The translations under genes were made by a program, and so were the position numbers. The notes below the pieces were generated by a model that searched no databases, had not been told where the DNA came from, and saw only the letters and a list, made by a program, of their open reading frames with translations. From Crocinitomix algicola (GTDB lineage: Bacteria; Bacteroidota; Bacteroidia; Flavobacteriales_D; Crocinitomicaceae), in NCBI RefSeq assembly GCF_001661595.2, contig NZ_LYPF02000030.1, positions 1 through 60,427 on the forward strand: a stretch of DNA of 60,427 nt. The letters are read 5' to 3'. Shown piece after piece: positions 9,009-17,464 of the stretch; position 1 is the first letter of the stretch, and every line of letters begins with the position of its first letter.

Positions 9009-10052
9009 ATGGTTAGAACAAAAATAACATTTTTATACAGTGAAGTAGCAGGATATTTTTTAGCCTGTGCGAATGAGTTATCACGTGTAGCAGATGTGTT
9101 AGTCGTAAGATGGCCGGTCAATAAAGAGGCTCCATTTCAATTAGAGGTTGATGAAAGAGTAAGAATTGTTGATAAATCAAATTATTCTGAAAAGGAACTT
9201 TTTGAATTGGTAAAGGATTTTAATCCTGAGATTGTTGTTTGTAGTGGTTGGATGGATAAACAATATTTAGAAATCACAAAGAAATTAGATAACTCTATTA
9301 TAAAGGTGTTGTCATTGGATAATCATTGGGTGGGAAATGTCAAACAACAAGTTGCTCGTCTAATTTCACCAGTTTATTTAAAACGAATTTTTTCTCATGC
9401 ATGGGTGCCTGGTTTGAAACAAGAAATATTTGCTAAAAAACTCGGGTTTGGAAATAATATTGTCAAAGGTTTCTATTGTGCAGATACACGCTTGTTTAAA
9501 GAAAAATACAATCAAAGTATCGAAAAAAAATCCGAGCTATTTCCTAAGCGATTTTTATATGTAGCGAGATATGTGAAGCATAAAGGCATATTTGAGATGT
9601 GGGAAGCCTTCAATGAGCTGCAAAAAGAAATGCCGAATGAATGGGAATTGTGGTGTTTAGGAACAGGTGATGAATGGGACAATAGAGTAGAAGGGGATAA
9701 AATAAAACATTTTGGATTTGTTCAGCCTAAGGATATGGATGAATTTGTAGAGAATACGGGTGTTTATATTTTACCGAGTGTATTTGAACCATGGGGAGTA
9801 AGTGTACAGGAGTTTGCAATTGCTGGGTTTCCGATGATTTTAAGTGATGCTATTGGGTCGAAAGAGGCATTCTTAAAAGACAATGGCTACTCATTCGAAG
9901 CAGGAAAGAAAGAGGAGCTGAAATCGGCGATGAAGAAAATGATTTTAGCTGCGGATATAGATTTAAAAGCGATGGCCTTTAAAAGTCATCAAATAGGGAT
10001 GGAATACACTACAGAAATGTGGGTAGAGCGCTTAATGTCGTTAAAAAAATAG
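9009..10052 (+). CDS. Family 4-like glycosyltransferase
   Basis: 347-residue GT-B fold enzyme. The C-terminal half has the acceptor/donor signature EPWGVSVQEFAIAGFP (an E-x7-E like motif), then DAIGSKEAF, and an earlier YVARYVKHKGIFEMWEAF typical of the second Rossmann domain. It probably adds a sugar to a lipopolysaccharide or capsule intermediate at the inner membrane. A TACTTTTG box at 8980-8987 may serve as the -7 promoter element. It is followed after 6 bp by the thioesterase, and then by a family 9 glycosyltransferase in the same operon. Confidence 0.85.
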   Translation: MVRTKITFLYSEVAGYFLACANELSRVADVLVVRWPVNKEAPFQLEVDERVRIVDKSNYSEKELFELVKDFNPEIVVCSGWMDKQYLEITKKLDNSIIKVLSLDNHWVGNVKQQVARLISPVYLKRIFSHAWVPGLKQEIFAKKLGFGNNIVKGFYCADTRLFKEKYNQSIEKKSELFPKRFLYVARYVKHKGIFEMWEAFNELQKEMPNEWELWCLGTGDEWDNRVEGDKIKHFGFVQPKDMDEFVENTGVYILPSVFEPWGVSVQEFAIAGFPMILSDAIGSKEAFLKDNGYSFEAGKKEELKSAMKKMILAADIDLKAMAFKSHQIGMEYTTEMWVERLMSLKK

Positions 10053-10058
10053 TAAGAA

Positions 10059-10460
10059 ATGGAAATGGAAAAATTAATGATAAAGTTATGTATGACCAAG
10101 GATATTGGTGTACACGGTAACTTATTTGGAGGACATATGTTGGCATGGTTGGATGAAGCCGCGGCTACTTGGGCTTGTAGTGTTTGTAAAAATCCAAATA
10201 TGGTTACCGCAAAAATCGATGAAATGGTTTTTGAACGTCCTGTAAAAAATGGAGAGCAGGTTATTATTTACGGTAAAGTAAAAAAGGTGGGTAAATCTTC
10301 ACTCACCGTTTATGTTGAGGCGCGAAAGAAAGATTTTTATTCTGGGGAAGAGCAAACGGTATGTTCTACGATATTTATTTTTGTTCGTATCGACAATAAC
10401 GGTCGTTCTATTGCCATTGACGATACGGTAAGGGAAAAATATGCTTATTTGAATTCGTAA
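10059..10460 (+). CDS. Acyl-CoA thioesterase (hotdog fold, YciA-like)
   Basis: 133 residues, single hotdog domain. The segment NLFGGHMLAWLDEAA near residue 22 carries the conserved Gly-Gly and Asp used for thioester hydrolysis. VTAKIDEMVFERPV and GEQVIIYGKVKKVGKSS are the usual core strands. It likely hydrolyses cytosolic acyl-CoA. It sits between two glycosyltransferase genes with gaps of 6 bp and 1 bp, so it is co-transcribed. Whether it has an envelope role is not clear. Confidence 0.9.
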   Translation: MEMEKLMIKLCMTKDIGVHGNLFGGHMLAWLDEAAATWACSVCKNPNMVTAKIDEMVFERPVKNGEQVIIYGKVKKVGKSSLTVYVEARKKDFYSGEEQTVCSTIFIFVRIDNNGRSIAIDDTVREKYAYLNS

Positions 10461-10461
10461 G

Positions 10462-11451
10462 TTGGATAAATATTTAATCATACAAACCTCATTCATCGGT
10501 GATGTAATTCTTGCTACCTCATTGATTGAAACATTGGCTGAAGCAACAAATAATAAGGCTTCGATTGAAATACTCGTTCGCAAAGGAAATGAGCAATTAC
10601 TTCAGAATCATCCACTAATTAGCAAGGTTCATATTTGGAATAAAAAAAATAAGAAATATAAAAATTTATTCCACCTGGTAAAAAAACTTAAACCAACGAA
10701 GTATAAAAGGGTATACAATTTGCAGCGCTTCGCATCTACTGGATATGTCACTTGGCAGTTAAATGCTGAGGTAAAAGTAGGGTATAATAAGAATCCGTTG
10801 TCTTTGTTTTTTGATCGAAAAATTGAGCATGAAATAGGGAATGGGGAGCATGAGATTCAGCGAAATTTTAAATTGATATCTGCCGATTTTCCACAGCAAA
10901 AGGCTGCTTTAAAGCCAAGACTTTATCCATCGGAATCGGATTTTCAGAAGATTGAGGAAATGTTGGGTAGCATTAAATCATATGTGGTTTTCGCTCCTGC
11001 TTCTGTATGGTTTACAAAACAAGCACCAAAAGAGAAGTGGATAGAATTAACGAAGCTGTATGCTCAAAATCAACATATTGTTTTTATTGGAGCACCTAGT
11101 GATAAAGCTTTTATTAATGAAATCATTTATGAGGCTAATGAAGCAAATTGCTTGAACGCAGCAGGAGCTATTTCTTTATTGCAATCTGCAGCACTTATAA
11201 AAGGTGCAAAACGCTCTTTTGTCAATGATTCAGCTCCATTACATCTTGCTTCAGCTATGAATGCACCGGTAACAGCCTTCTTTTGTTCAACAATTCCTTC
11301 CTTTGGTTTTGGTCCTTTATCAGATGATCAACGTATTATTGAAACGGAACTAAATTTAAAATGTAGACCCTGCGGTTTACATGGATTTAAAACTTGCCCC
11401 GAAACTCATTTTAAATGTGGAACGAGTCTTTTGATTGATTCTAAATACTGA
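10462..11451 (+). CDS. Family 9 glycosyltransferase (heptosyltransferase-like)
   Basis: 329 residues resembling ADP-heptose:LPS heptosyltransferases. The N terminus IIQTSFIGDVILATSLIETL is the family hallmark. The C-terminal domain has VFAPASVWFTKQAPKEKW and NDSAPLHLASAMNAPVTAFF. It starts at TTG (10462), one base after the preceding stop; this start is supported because it places the conserved N terminus correctly. Several cysteines near the C terminus (CRPCGLHGFKTCP) are typical of the family. It presumably builds LPS core. Confidence 0.9.
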   Translation: MDKYLIIQTSFIGDVILATSLIETLAEATNNKASIEILVRKGNEQLLQNHPLISKVHIWNKKNKKYKNLFHLVKKLKPTKYKRVYNLQRFASTGYVTWQLNAEVKVGYNKNPLSLFFDRKIEHEIGNGEHEIQRNFKLISADFPQQKAALKPRLYPSESDFQKIEEMLGSIKSYVVFAPASVWFTKQAPKEKWIELTKLYAQNQHIVFIGAPSDKAFINEIIYEANEANCLNAAGAISLLQSAALIKGAKRSFVNDSAPLHLASAMNAPVTAFFCSTIPSFGFGPLSDDQRIIETELNLKCRPCGLHGFKTCPETHFKCGTSLLIDSKY

Positions 11452-11483
11452 GTTATTGAAACATATTACCCTACTCAACGTAA

Positions 11484-11515
11484 CCTTAACATTACTAATT
11501 AAGGTCATTTTTTAT
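11484..11515 (+). terminator. Probable terminator after the glycosyltransferase operon
   Basis: A CCTTAA/TTAAGG stem (11484-11489 and 11499-11504) is followed by TCATTTTTTA. The stem is short and AT-rich, so this is moderate evidence. It separates the upstream operon from the exopolysaccharide locus. Confidence 0.4.
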
Positions 11516-11642
11516 AATGTATGAGATGTCACTGAAAATCAATTTAAAGGGTTGATAAATAAAATGTGGCATTTATTTAATGGAGATTATACGCAACAAA
11601 TGAGTGCTACTGCTCAAAAACAAAGTGTATATTTACATAGAA

Positions 11643-13685
11643 ATGAAACGTATGAGGTTAACTATTCTTGTCATCCTTTTATCATTGAATACTGATTCTT
11701 TTGGTCAGGTAGATTCCGCTTTGGTGAATAGAATTAATGTACTGCGTGAACTGTTCGAGAATACAAAATATGAACAGCTTGAATTTAAAGACACGAGTCT
11801 AGCGCTCCTGCGAAAAATATCAAAAGAAAAGAAAGGGAATCAATACCCCAGCAGATCTAATTATCTTAATTCGAGGGCAGAACAATTGAACAAAGATATA
11901 GGACTTGATTTTGCAGGGAGCTTTATCGAAAATTTCAATTTAGATCCTGTTCAAGATATCGAAGAAAACATTTCCTATCGCCGACGTGTTCAAGTGGGTA
12001 TGCAATGGGATGTTCTCGACGGTGGATTATTGGAGAATAAGGTGAGGGCACAAATGATGAGAGACCAAGCTCATAGGGTAGAGCTTTTAAATACATTTGA
12101 TCGTGAAAATCATGATTATTTGGAGCGGTTTGACCTCACAATTTTTGTCTTCAACCATTTTAAAATTAAATTGCTTGAAAAACGAGCGAATGTCTTGCGA
12201 AAGGAACAGCGTATTTTAAGAGAATTGGTTTATTTAAAAAGGATTCCGAAGGAGGAACTCCTAAAAATTGATATCAAGTTGTCAGAAGTTCAAAATTTGA
12301 TGAGTATCTATGAAAGTTATAATCAATACCTCGGTTATGATATTAATCTGAGCCAATACACGTTAAATTCATTCCCCTTAATTGACTTAAATTATGAAGC
12401 TGTTTTTCATAGAATTGGCATTCAACCAGACTCCTTGCAAACACAATCTGACTATGTAGCGTATTTAAAATGGTATCACCAAATTGGTCTAAGACCATTT
12501 GTACGCTATAATTATTATGATATGGCTGCAAGTTTTGATCGGTCATATTTTTCCGCTGGATTAAATTTTACAGTGCCTTTAAACTTTGATACTGAACTCA
12601 ACAATCAAGTTGAGCAAGAGCGTTGGGAATATGAAAATGATCGATTGGTTTATCAACAAAATAAGGTAACCGAGGATATAATGAACTCCGCTTATGATTT
12701 TAGACACCAGATGAAACAATTTATGGACCGCTATCAACGCAGAAAATTAACAAATGAACGTTTGAGAGTTGAACGAACAAAATTAAGGTTAAGTCAATCA
12801 TCTTTAGATCCAATTAATGGTTTAGCTTTAAATGACGAATTGTATGAGGCGGATATCGATTTGTTTGAGTCATTACAAAGTTTATACTTGAAAGCCTTAA
12901 AAATTCAGTCCAAAATTCCTGGTACTTCAATTGATCAAATCATTAAGCGAAAAACACTTAACGAGAATTACTCTTACACCACCACACCTAAAAGATCCGT
13001 TTATATCTGGTCGAAGACTTTTGAAGATTATCCGAGTGATTTTTTAGCGGAGTATGCGGTGTATAATGAGTTTGAAAAAGTTATTGTTGCTGCAAGTGAT
13101 GTCTCTAATTCGCGCCAAAAAGACGCCTTTTTTCAATATGCCCTACAAAATAGTGCTGTTTATTTTATGTTGGGAAATAATAAGCTTTTTTACAATAAAG
13201 ACATCAAAAGTTATTTGAGTAAAGTATTGGATAATCACAAAACAATCGCTCCAAATGGTATTCATTTAGACATCGAACCGCACACCTTTGAAGATTGGCC
13301 AGAAAATAGAGATGAATTACTAAAAAGCTATTTGAATTTGGTCAAGGAGGTGAAATCATTTTGTGATACTAATAACCTGAAACTTGAAATTTCCGTACCA
13401 AAGCATTACGACCTTAATATTATGCAACAACTGTATGAAATTGTCGATAAAGTTTATTTTATGTGTTATGAGAATGTCGATACGGATTTTTTAGTTCGTA
13501 AATTAAGACCATACGCAGATCAATACCCTAATAAAACAGTAATTGCTCTCCGAACAGAAGATTTTGAAGACCGTTTAAGCATGGAGAATAAAGTTGAAGA
13601 TTTACAAAGAGAATTAGGATTAGGCGAATTTGCCTATCACGATTTACAGCGCTTAATTCGTTTTGATAAACAAGGAAATGAATAG
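11643..13685 (+). CDS. TolC-like outer-membrane factor fused to a GH18-like hydrolase domain
   Basis: 680 residues from the ATG at 11643; a GTG 39 bp upstream would precede the signal peptide, so it is not preferred. Residues 1-22 are a signal peptide ending in FGQ. Residues ~110-430 look like a TolC/outer-membrane efflux protein: two strand-then-long-helix repeats, the first starting VGMQWDVLDGG (~118-128) and the second GLNFTVPLNFD (~303-313), with heavily charged coiled helices. Residues ~445-675 resemble a GH18-type TIM barrel: NGIHLDIEPH (538-547, candidate catalytic E545) and VDKVYFMCYE (601-610), matching the D-x-E strand and the M-x-Y-D strand of chitinase-like enzymes. It is first in a four-gene operon with a membrane fusion protein and a polysaccharide synthase. 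I infer an export channel carrying its own polysaccharide-processing domain. Confidence 0.78.
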   Translation: MKRMRLTILVILLSLNTDSFGQVDSALVNRINVLRELFENTKYEQLEFKDTSLALLRKISKEKKGNQYPSRSNYLNSRAEQLNKDIGLDFAGSFIENFNLDPVQDIEENISYRRRVQVGMQWDVLDGGLLENKVRAQMMRDQAHRVELLNTFDRENHDYLERFDLTIFVFNHFKIKLLEKRANVLRKEQRILRELVYLKRIPKEELLKIDIKLSEVQNLMSIYESYNQYLGYDINLSQYTLNSFPLIDLNYEAVFHRIGIQPDSLQTQSDYVAYLKWYHQIGLRPFVRYNYYDMAASFDRSYFSAGLNFTVPLNFDTELNNQVEQERWEYENDRLVYQQNKVTEDIMNSAYDFRHQMKQFMDRYQRRKLTNERLRVERTKLRLSQSSLDPINGLALNDELYEADIDLFESLQSLYLKALKIQSKIPGTSIDQIIKRKTLNENYSYTTTPKRSVYIWSKTFEDYPSDFLAEYAVYNEFEKVIVAASDVSNSRQKDAFFQYALQNSAVYFMLGNNKLFYNKDIKSYLSKVLDNHKTIAPNGIHLDIEPHTFEDWPENRDELLKSYLNLVKEVKSFCDTNNLKLEISVPKHYDLNIMQQLYEIVDKVYFMCYENVDTDFLVRKLRPYADQYPNKTVIALRTEDFEDRLSMENKVEDLQRELGLGEFAYHDLQRLIRFDKQGNE

Positions 13686-14729
13686 ATGAAAAGCTTAAAT
13701 TTTAAACGTAAAGAAAACGCTCAGTTGAGATATATTGAGGAGCAAATGACTGGTAAACGCTCAAAAAGGGTGAACTGGGATAGAATTGTATACCTTACCA
13801 TTTTGGCACTAGTGGTGTTTTTTGTTTTGCGTTATTTTTATCTCAATAGCTTTTATATTACCGCAAATGGTCAAGTTATTTTTGATAATGTGAATGTTTC
13901 TAGCACTGAAGATATGCGGATTGAACGCTATTATCACAAAGAAGGAGAGACGATTAAAAAAGGGGACACGTTATTTATTTACTCCATCCAAGATTCTGAT
14001 TTAGCAGAATTAGGAAATAGTTCTAGCAATGGCGTTTCTTGGACAGACAAAGAATTATATTCACTGCAGAAAAGTATTGATTTGAATAATTCAAAAATAG
14101 CGGGTGATCGTGCTTTACTGAAATCTTATAAAGGACAGTTGAGACAATTGGAAAATGATGCGATACTTGGAGCAGCATCTGATCGCGATATCAATAATAT
14201 GAAGTATCAAATAAGCCGAGTGGAAACTTCGATACAATTAACTAAATCAGAAACGGATGTTTTAAGAAAACAACTTAAAACAATGCAATCTAAAATGTCA
14301 GAAATTGCCGATTCAGAGACAGGAGAATTTGCTGATTTTAGTCCGTTTAGAGCTTTTGTTTCCCCGATTGATGGATACATTGCAAATCTATATATGGAAC
14401 CTCACGAAGTGGCCTTCAAAAGTCAAATTGTTCTTAAAATATATCAGTCTGATTCTGTGTTTGTAAAAGGGTATTTTGAGCAAGAAGATTTAAAATATGT
14501 AAATGTTGGGGACAAAGTGGATGTTTTATTTCCTGATGGATCAGAAAGTGAAGGAATAATTAACCGATTTTATTCTTCTACCGTATTAATTCCTGAAGAA
14601 TTTCAGAAAAAATACGAGCCAGCAAAAAGAACCATTGCCGTTGATGTTGTGCCAGCCAAAGGAGCAAATTTGGATTTGTGGAAACGATACTATAAATTAA
14701 GTGTTAAATTAGAGAAAAGGACATTTTAA
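13686..14729 (+). CDS. HlyD-family membrane fusion protein
   Basis: 347 residues, anchored by one N-terminal membrane helix (~residues 36-56, VYLTILALVVFFVLRYFYL). A lipoyl-like half follows (ITANGQV, then EGETIKKGDTLF), then a coiled-coil hairpin (~120-205), the second lipoyl half (FVSPIDGYIANLYMEPHE), and a beta-barrel (VFVKGYFEQEDLKYVNVGDKVDV). Its ATG follows the TAG of the TolC-like gene with no spacer, and its end overlaps the next gene by one base. It should bridge the inner-membrane synthase and the outer-membrane factor, like the HlyD-like part of Alg44 in alginate export (analogy). Confidence 0.88.
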   Translation: MKSLNFKRKENAQLRYIEEQMTGKRSKRVNWDRIVYLTILALVVFFVLRYFYLNSFYITANGQVIFDNVNVSSTEDMRIERYYHKEGETIKKGDTLFIYSIQDSDLAELGNSSSNGVSWTDKELYSLQKSIDLNNSKIAGDRALLKSYKGQLRQLENDAILGAASDRDINNMKYQISRVETSIQLTKSETDVLRKQLKTMQSKMSEIADSETGEFADFSPFRAFVSPIDGYIANLYMEPHEVAFKSQIVLKIYQSDSVFVKGYFEQEDLKYVNVGDKVDVLFPDGSESEGIINRFYSSTVLIPEEFQKKYEPAKRTIAVDVVPAKGANLDLWKRYYKLSVKLEKRTF

Positions 14730-16150
14730 TGAAGCGGAGCACAACAAATATTGGAGAAATTGGAACAACTATTGAAGTCGGTGACTATAACTTTTTGTTC
14801 ATAAGAAACATGAGCGCAACGGCTGTCGAAGAGCTACAACATCACGCCGCTGTTGTTATTGAGGCGGTGAACCAAGATTATGTGCGCATGGTGGCAACCA
14901 GTATTCGAGCAAACCCCAGTCCAGATATTTATTTAAAGCCAATATTTCTATTAAAAAAAGACGCCTCAGAAACGCCACTTATTGATGTCTTAGCAGATGA
15001 TTCGGTTAAAAATTTGTCAGAATTAGAAAGTTTACTGCCTTTGGTGGGCAGAATCGCGTCGCGTTCTCAAGAATTAACATTTATTAATTCCATTTCGTTT
15101 GAAGCACAGTTGATTACAAAAATAATCTCCCTTCTTTATGTTCGAGAATTAAAGGTCATAGAGCCTGTTCCATACACTTATTCTAATATTTGTTATTACT
15201 ATCCATTATTGTCCGTTAATTTCGATCATGTGGACGAATATATGGCGCTTGAAATTTTAAATATTGGTGAAGAAGATGGAATTTTCAGGTCGGAATTTGT
15301 AGATCGAGTTTACCTCTGTTCAACCTGTTCAAGCGGCCACTTAAGTTACCGAGAAGTTTGTCCAAAATGTAGTAGCTCTGATACTACACCAGATGATGTA
15401 ATCCATCATTTTCCATGTGGATACGTGGGACCAATGAAAGACTTCTCAAACCAAATTGATGATAAATTAGACTGTCCTAAGTGTAACAAAAGATTGAGAC
15501 ATATTGGGGTTGATTATGATAAACCATCCATTATCCATGAATGTAATAATTGTAATCACAGCTTTCAAGACTTTTATGTCAATGCCAAATGTTTATCGTG
15601 TGGTGATGATCGTTCTGTTGAAACGCTAAAAGCAACAGATATTCGCCGATATCATTTAACTAAAAAAGGTGAGTTGTCAGCTGTTAAAGGGTTGATCACC
15701 ACCACTAAAGACATCGATGAGGTTATTGGTACAATTAAGTTTGATACGTTTAAAACCATGTTGAAATATGAGATTGAACGTTTAAAACAAACCGAAGGAA
15801 GTAGTAATATATGTGCAATCCATATCACAAACTCTTCTCACGTTTACTCTAGGTTAGGAAGTGAATTACAGAGAGGATTACTAAAGGATTTGGTGACCGT
15901 AATTCGTGGGAATATAAGAACGGCTGATGTAATAGCTTTTCAAAGTTCATCAACTATTGTGCTTTCTATGAGTGATTTGCCTGCTAAAATCGGGAAAAGA
16001 ATTCTAAATGCAATTCCCGAATTATTACATGATTTAATTAAAACACGATTTGACGATCTTGATGTTCATTTTGAGTGTCGATTAGTGCAGCTTGATTATA
16101 CAAAGTCTGACGAAGTGCATTTACAGGAATTATTGGAAGGATACTTTTAA
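14729..16150 (+). CDS. TackOD1-like zinc-ribbon protein with degenerate GGDEF domain (candidate nucleotide receptor)
   Basis: 473 residues, no signal peptide or membrane helix, so cytosolic. The centre (~190-300) has paired metal ligands: CSTC, CPKC, a lone Cys in HHFPCGY, CPKC, CNNC and CLSC. The stretch FVDRVYLCSTCSSGHLSYRE and HIGVDYD resemble the TackOD1 metal-binding domain (from memory). The C-terminal ~150 residues follow a GGDEF fold, with YSRLGSELQRGLLKDLV corresponding to the G-D-x-L-L helix. The catalytic signature is replaced by SSSTI (406-410), so cyclase activity is unlikely. Six residues before it, RTAD (397-400) occupies the inhibitory-site RxxD position. By analogy with PelD it may bind c-di-GMP and gate the synthase encoded 3 bp downstream. 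Confidence 0.72.
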   Translation: MKRSTTNIGEIGTTIEVGDYNFLFIRNMSATAVEELQHHAAVVIEAVNQDYVRMVATSIRANPSPDIYLKPIFLLKKDASETPLIDVLADDSVKNLSELESLLPLVGRIASRSQELTFINSISFEAQLITKIISLLYVRELKVIEPVPYTYSNICYYYPLLSVNFDHVDEYMALEILNIGEEDGIFRSEFVDRVYLCSTCSSGHLSYREVCPKCSSSDTTPDDVIHHFPCGYVGPMKDFSNQIDDKLDCPKCNKRLRHIGVDYDKPSIIHECNNCNHSFQDFYVNAKCLSCGDDRSVETLKATDIRRYHLTKKGELSAVKGLITTTKDIDEVIGTIKFDTFKTMLKYEIERLKQTEGSSNICAIHITNSSHVYSRLGSELQRGLLKDLVTVIRGNIRTADVIAFQSSSTIVLSMSDLPAKIGKRILNAIPELLHDLIKTRFDDLDVHFECRLVQLDYTKSDEVHLQELLEGYF

Positions 16151-16153
16151 CCA

Positions 16154-17464
16154 GTGGAAGAATTATTAGATAATTATATCCGATTTTTATATACATTAAC
16201 ACCGAAACATTTTTTTGAAATGTTTTGGTTTTATTTTGTGTTTGAATTCATCAGGTATTTTTTACTCGAATTTTTTGTCCTTAATCTCGCCAAAGTAAAA
16301 CAATGGGTTGATCGGCCAAAACGTGAAGATGCCAGAAGGAGATTGTTCATAGAAAATCCATTAGTATCAATTCTGATTCCTGGAAAAAACGAAGGTAAAC
16401 ATATCTACAAGCTCGTCAATTCACTACGAGAACAAACCTATAAGAATATTGAAATTATTGTAGTTGATGATGGCTCAGATGATGATACACCAACTATTGG
16501 GCGTTCGCTTGAAAACGCACGATTAATTACTAAATTTTTAAGAAATGATGTCAGAGGAGGGAAGGCCTCTGCAGCCAATATGGCACTGCGTTTTGCTAAA
16601 GGGAAATACATTATTCACCTCGACGCAGATTGCTCATACGATTTAGACGCAATGGAAAACATTTTAATTCCATTTTTTATGGATGAGAATGTTGGAGGTG
16701 TTGGGGGGAATGTAAGTGTAAGGAATCACAAAGAAAGCTTAGTAACGACATTGCAGGCCATTGAGTATTTTAATACCATAACAACCGGTCGAACAGTGAC
16801 GTCTTACTTGGGAATTTATCGAATTATTTCGGGTGCTTTTGGCGCTTTTCGTGCCGATGTTCTTCATCAATTAAAAGGATGGGATATCGGTCCGGGCTTG
16901 GATGGGGATATTACTGTTAAGATTCGTAAAAAAGGTTATAAAATAAAATTTGCGCAGGATGCTAACTGTTTAACCTCTGTTCCTAATACCTTTAAAAAAT
17001 TAATTAAACAACGTCTCCGATGGGATAAATCATTAGTTAGGTTTAGAATGCGTAAACACAAAGATGTTCTATTTCCAAACCATTCTTTTCGTTTTCTAAA
17101 TTTTATTTCTGCATTTGAAAACATTTTGTATAATGTTGTGTTGAATTTTAAATGGTATGTTTATTTGACCATAATGCTCACTTTTTATCGACCTCTTTTT
17201 GTCAACATTTTCATTACCAATGTTTTGCTGTATACGGCCACCAATTATGTCAAATTTATCATGTATTCTTTATACCGTCCTAAAGCACATGCCTCTATGT
17301 CCTATTTTTTAGTGTATTTACCATGTATGGTTTTCTATTACGGTATTTATTTAAGGGTAGTTAGAACGATTGCTTATTTACAGGAATTATTATTTAAAAA
17401 GTCGTATCAAGATCCGTGGAACCCACCAAAAACCTCTATTCACGCCCGTTATCTTGGAATTTAA
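16154..17464 (+). CDS. Processive family 2 glycosyltransferase (polysaccharide synthase)
   Basis: 436 residues related to poly-N-acetylglucosamine, chitin and cellulose synthases. After an N-terminal membrane helix (~22-44), the GT-A domain shows VVDDGSDD (donor Asp), HLDADCSYD (DxD type), GPGLDGDI (general base region) and the processivity motif QRLRW. Three to four C-terminal membrane helices would form the translocation pore. The start is GTG, 3 bp after the previous stop. It ends in a 4-bp tail overlap with convergent aroA. As the only glycosyltransferase in the operon it probably makes a homopolymer; a hexosamine polymer fits the GH18-like partner, but this is inference. Confidence 0.88.
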   Translation: MEELLDNYIRFLYTLTPKHFFEMFWFYFVFEFIRYFLLEFFVLNLAKVKQWVDRPKREDARRRLFIENPLVSILIPGKNEGKHIYKLVNSLREQTYKNIEIIVVDDGSDDDTPTIGRSLENARLITKFLRNDVRGGKASAANMALRFAKGKYIIHLDADCSYDLDAMENILIPFFMDENVGGVGGNVSVRNHKESLVTTLQAIEYFNTITTGRTVTSYLGIYRIISGAFGAFRADVLHQLKGWDIGPGLDGDITVKIRKKGYKIKFAQDANCLTSVPNTFKKLIKQRLRWDKSLVRFRMRKHKDVLFPNHSFRFLNFISAFENILYNVVLNFKWYVYLTIMLTFYRPLFVNIFITNVLLYTATNYVKFIMYSLYRPKAHASMSYFLVYLPCMVFYYGIYLRVVRTIAYLQELLFKKSYQDPWNPPKTSIHARYLGI

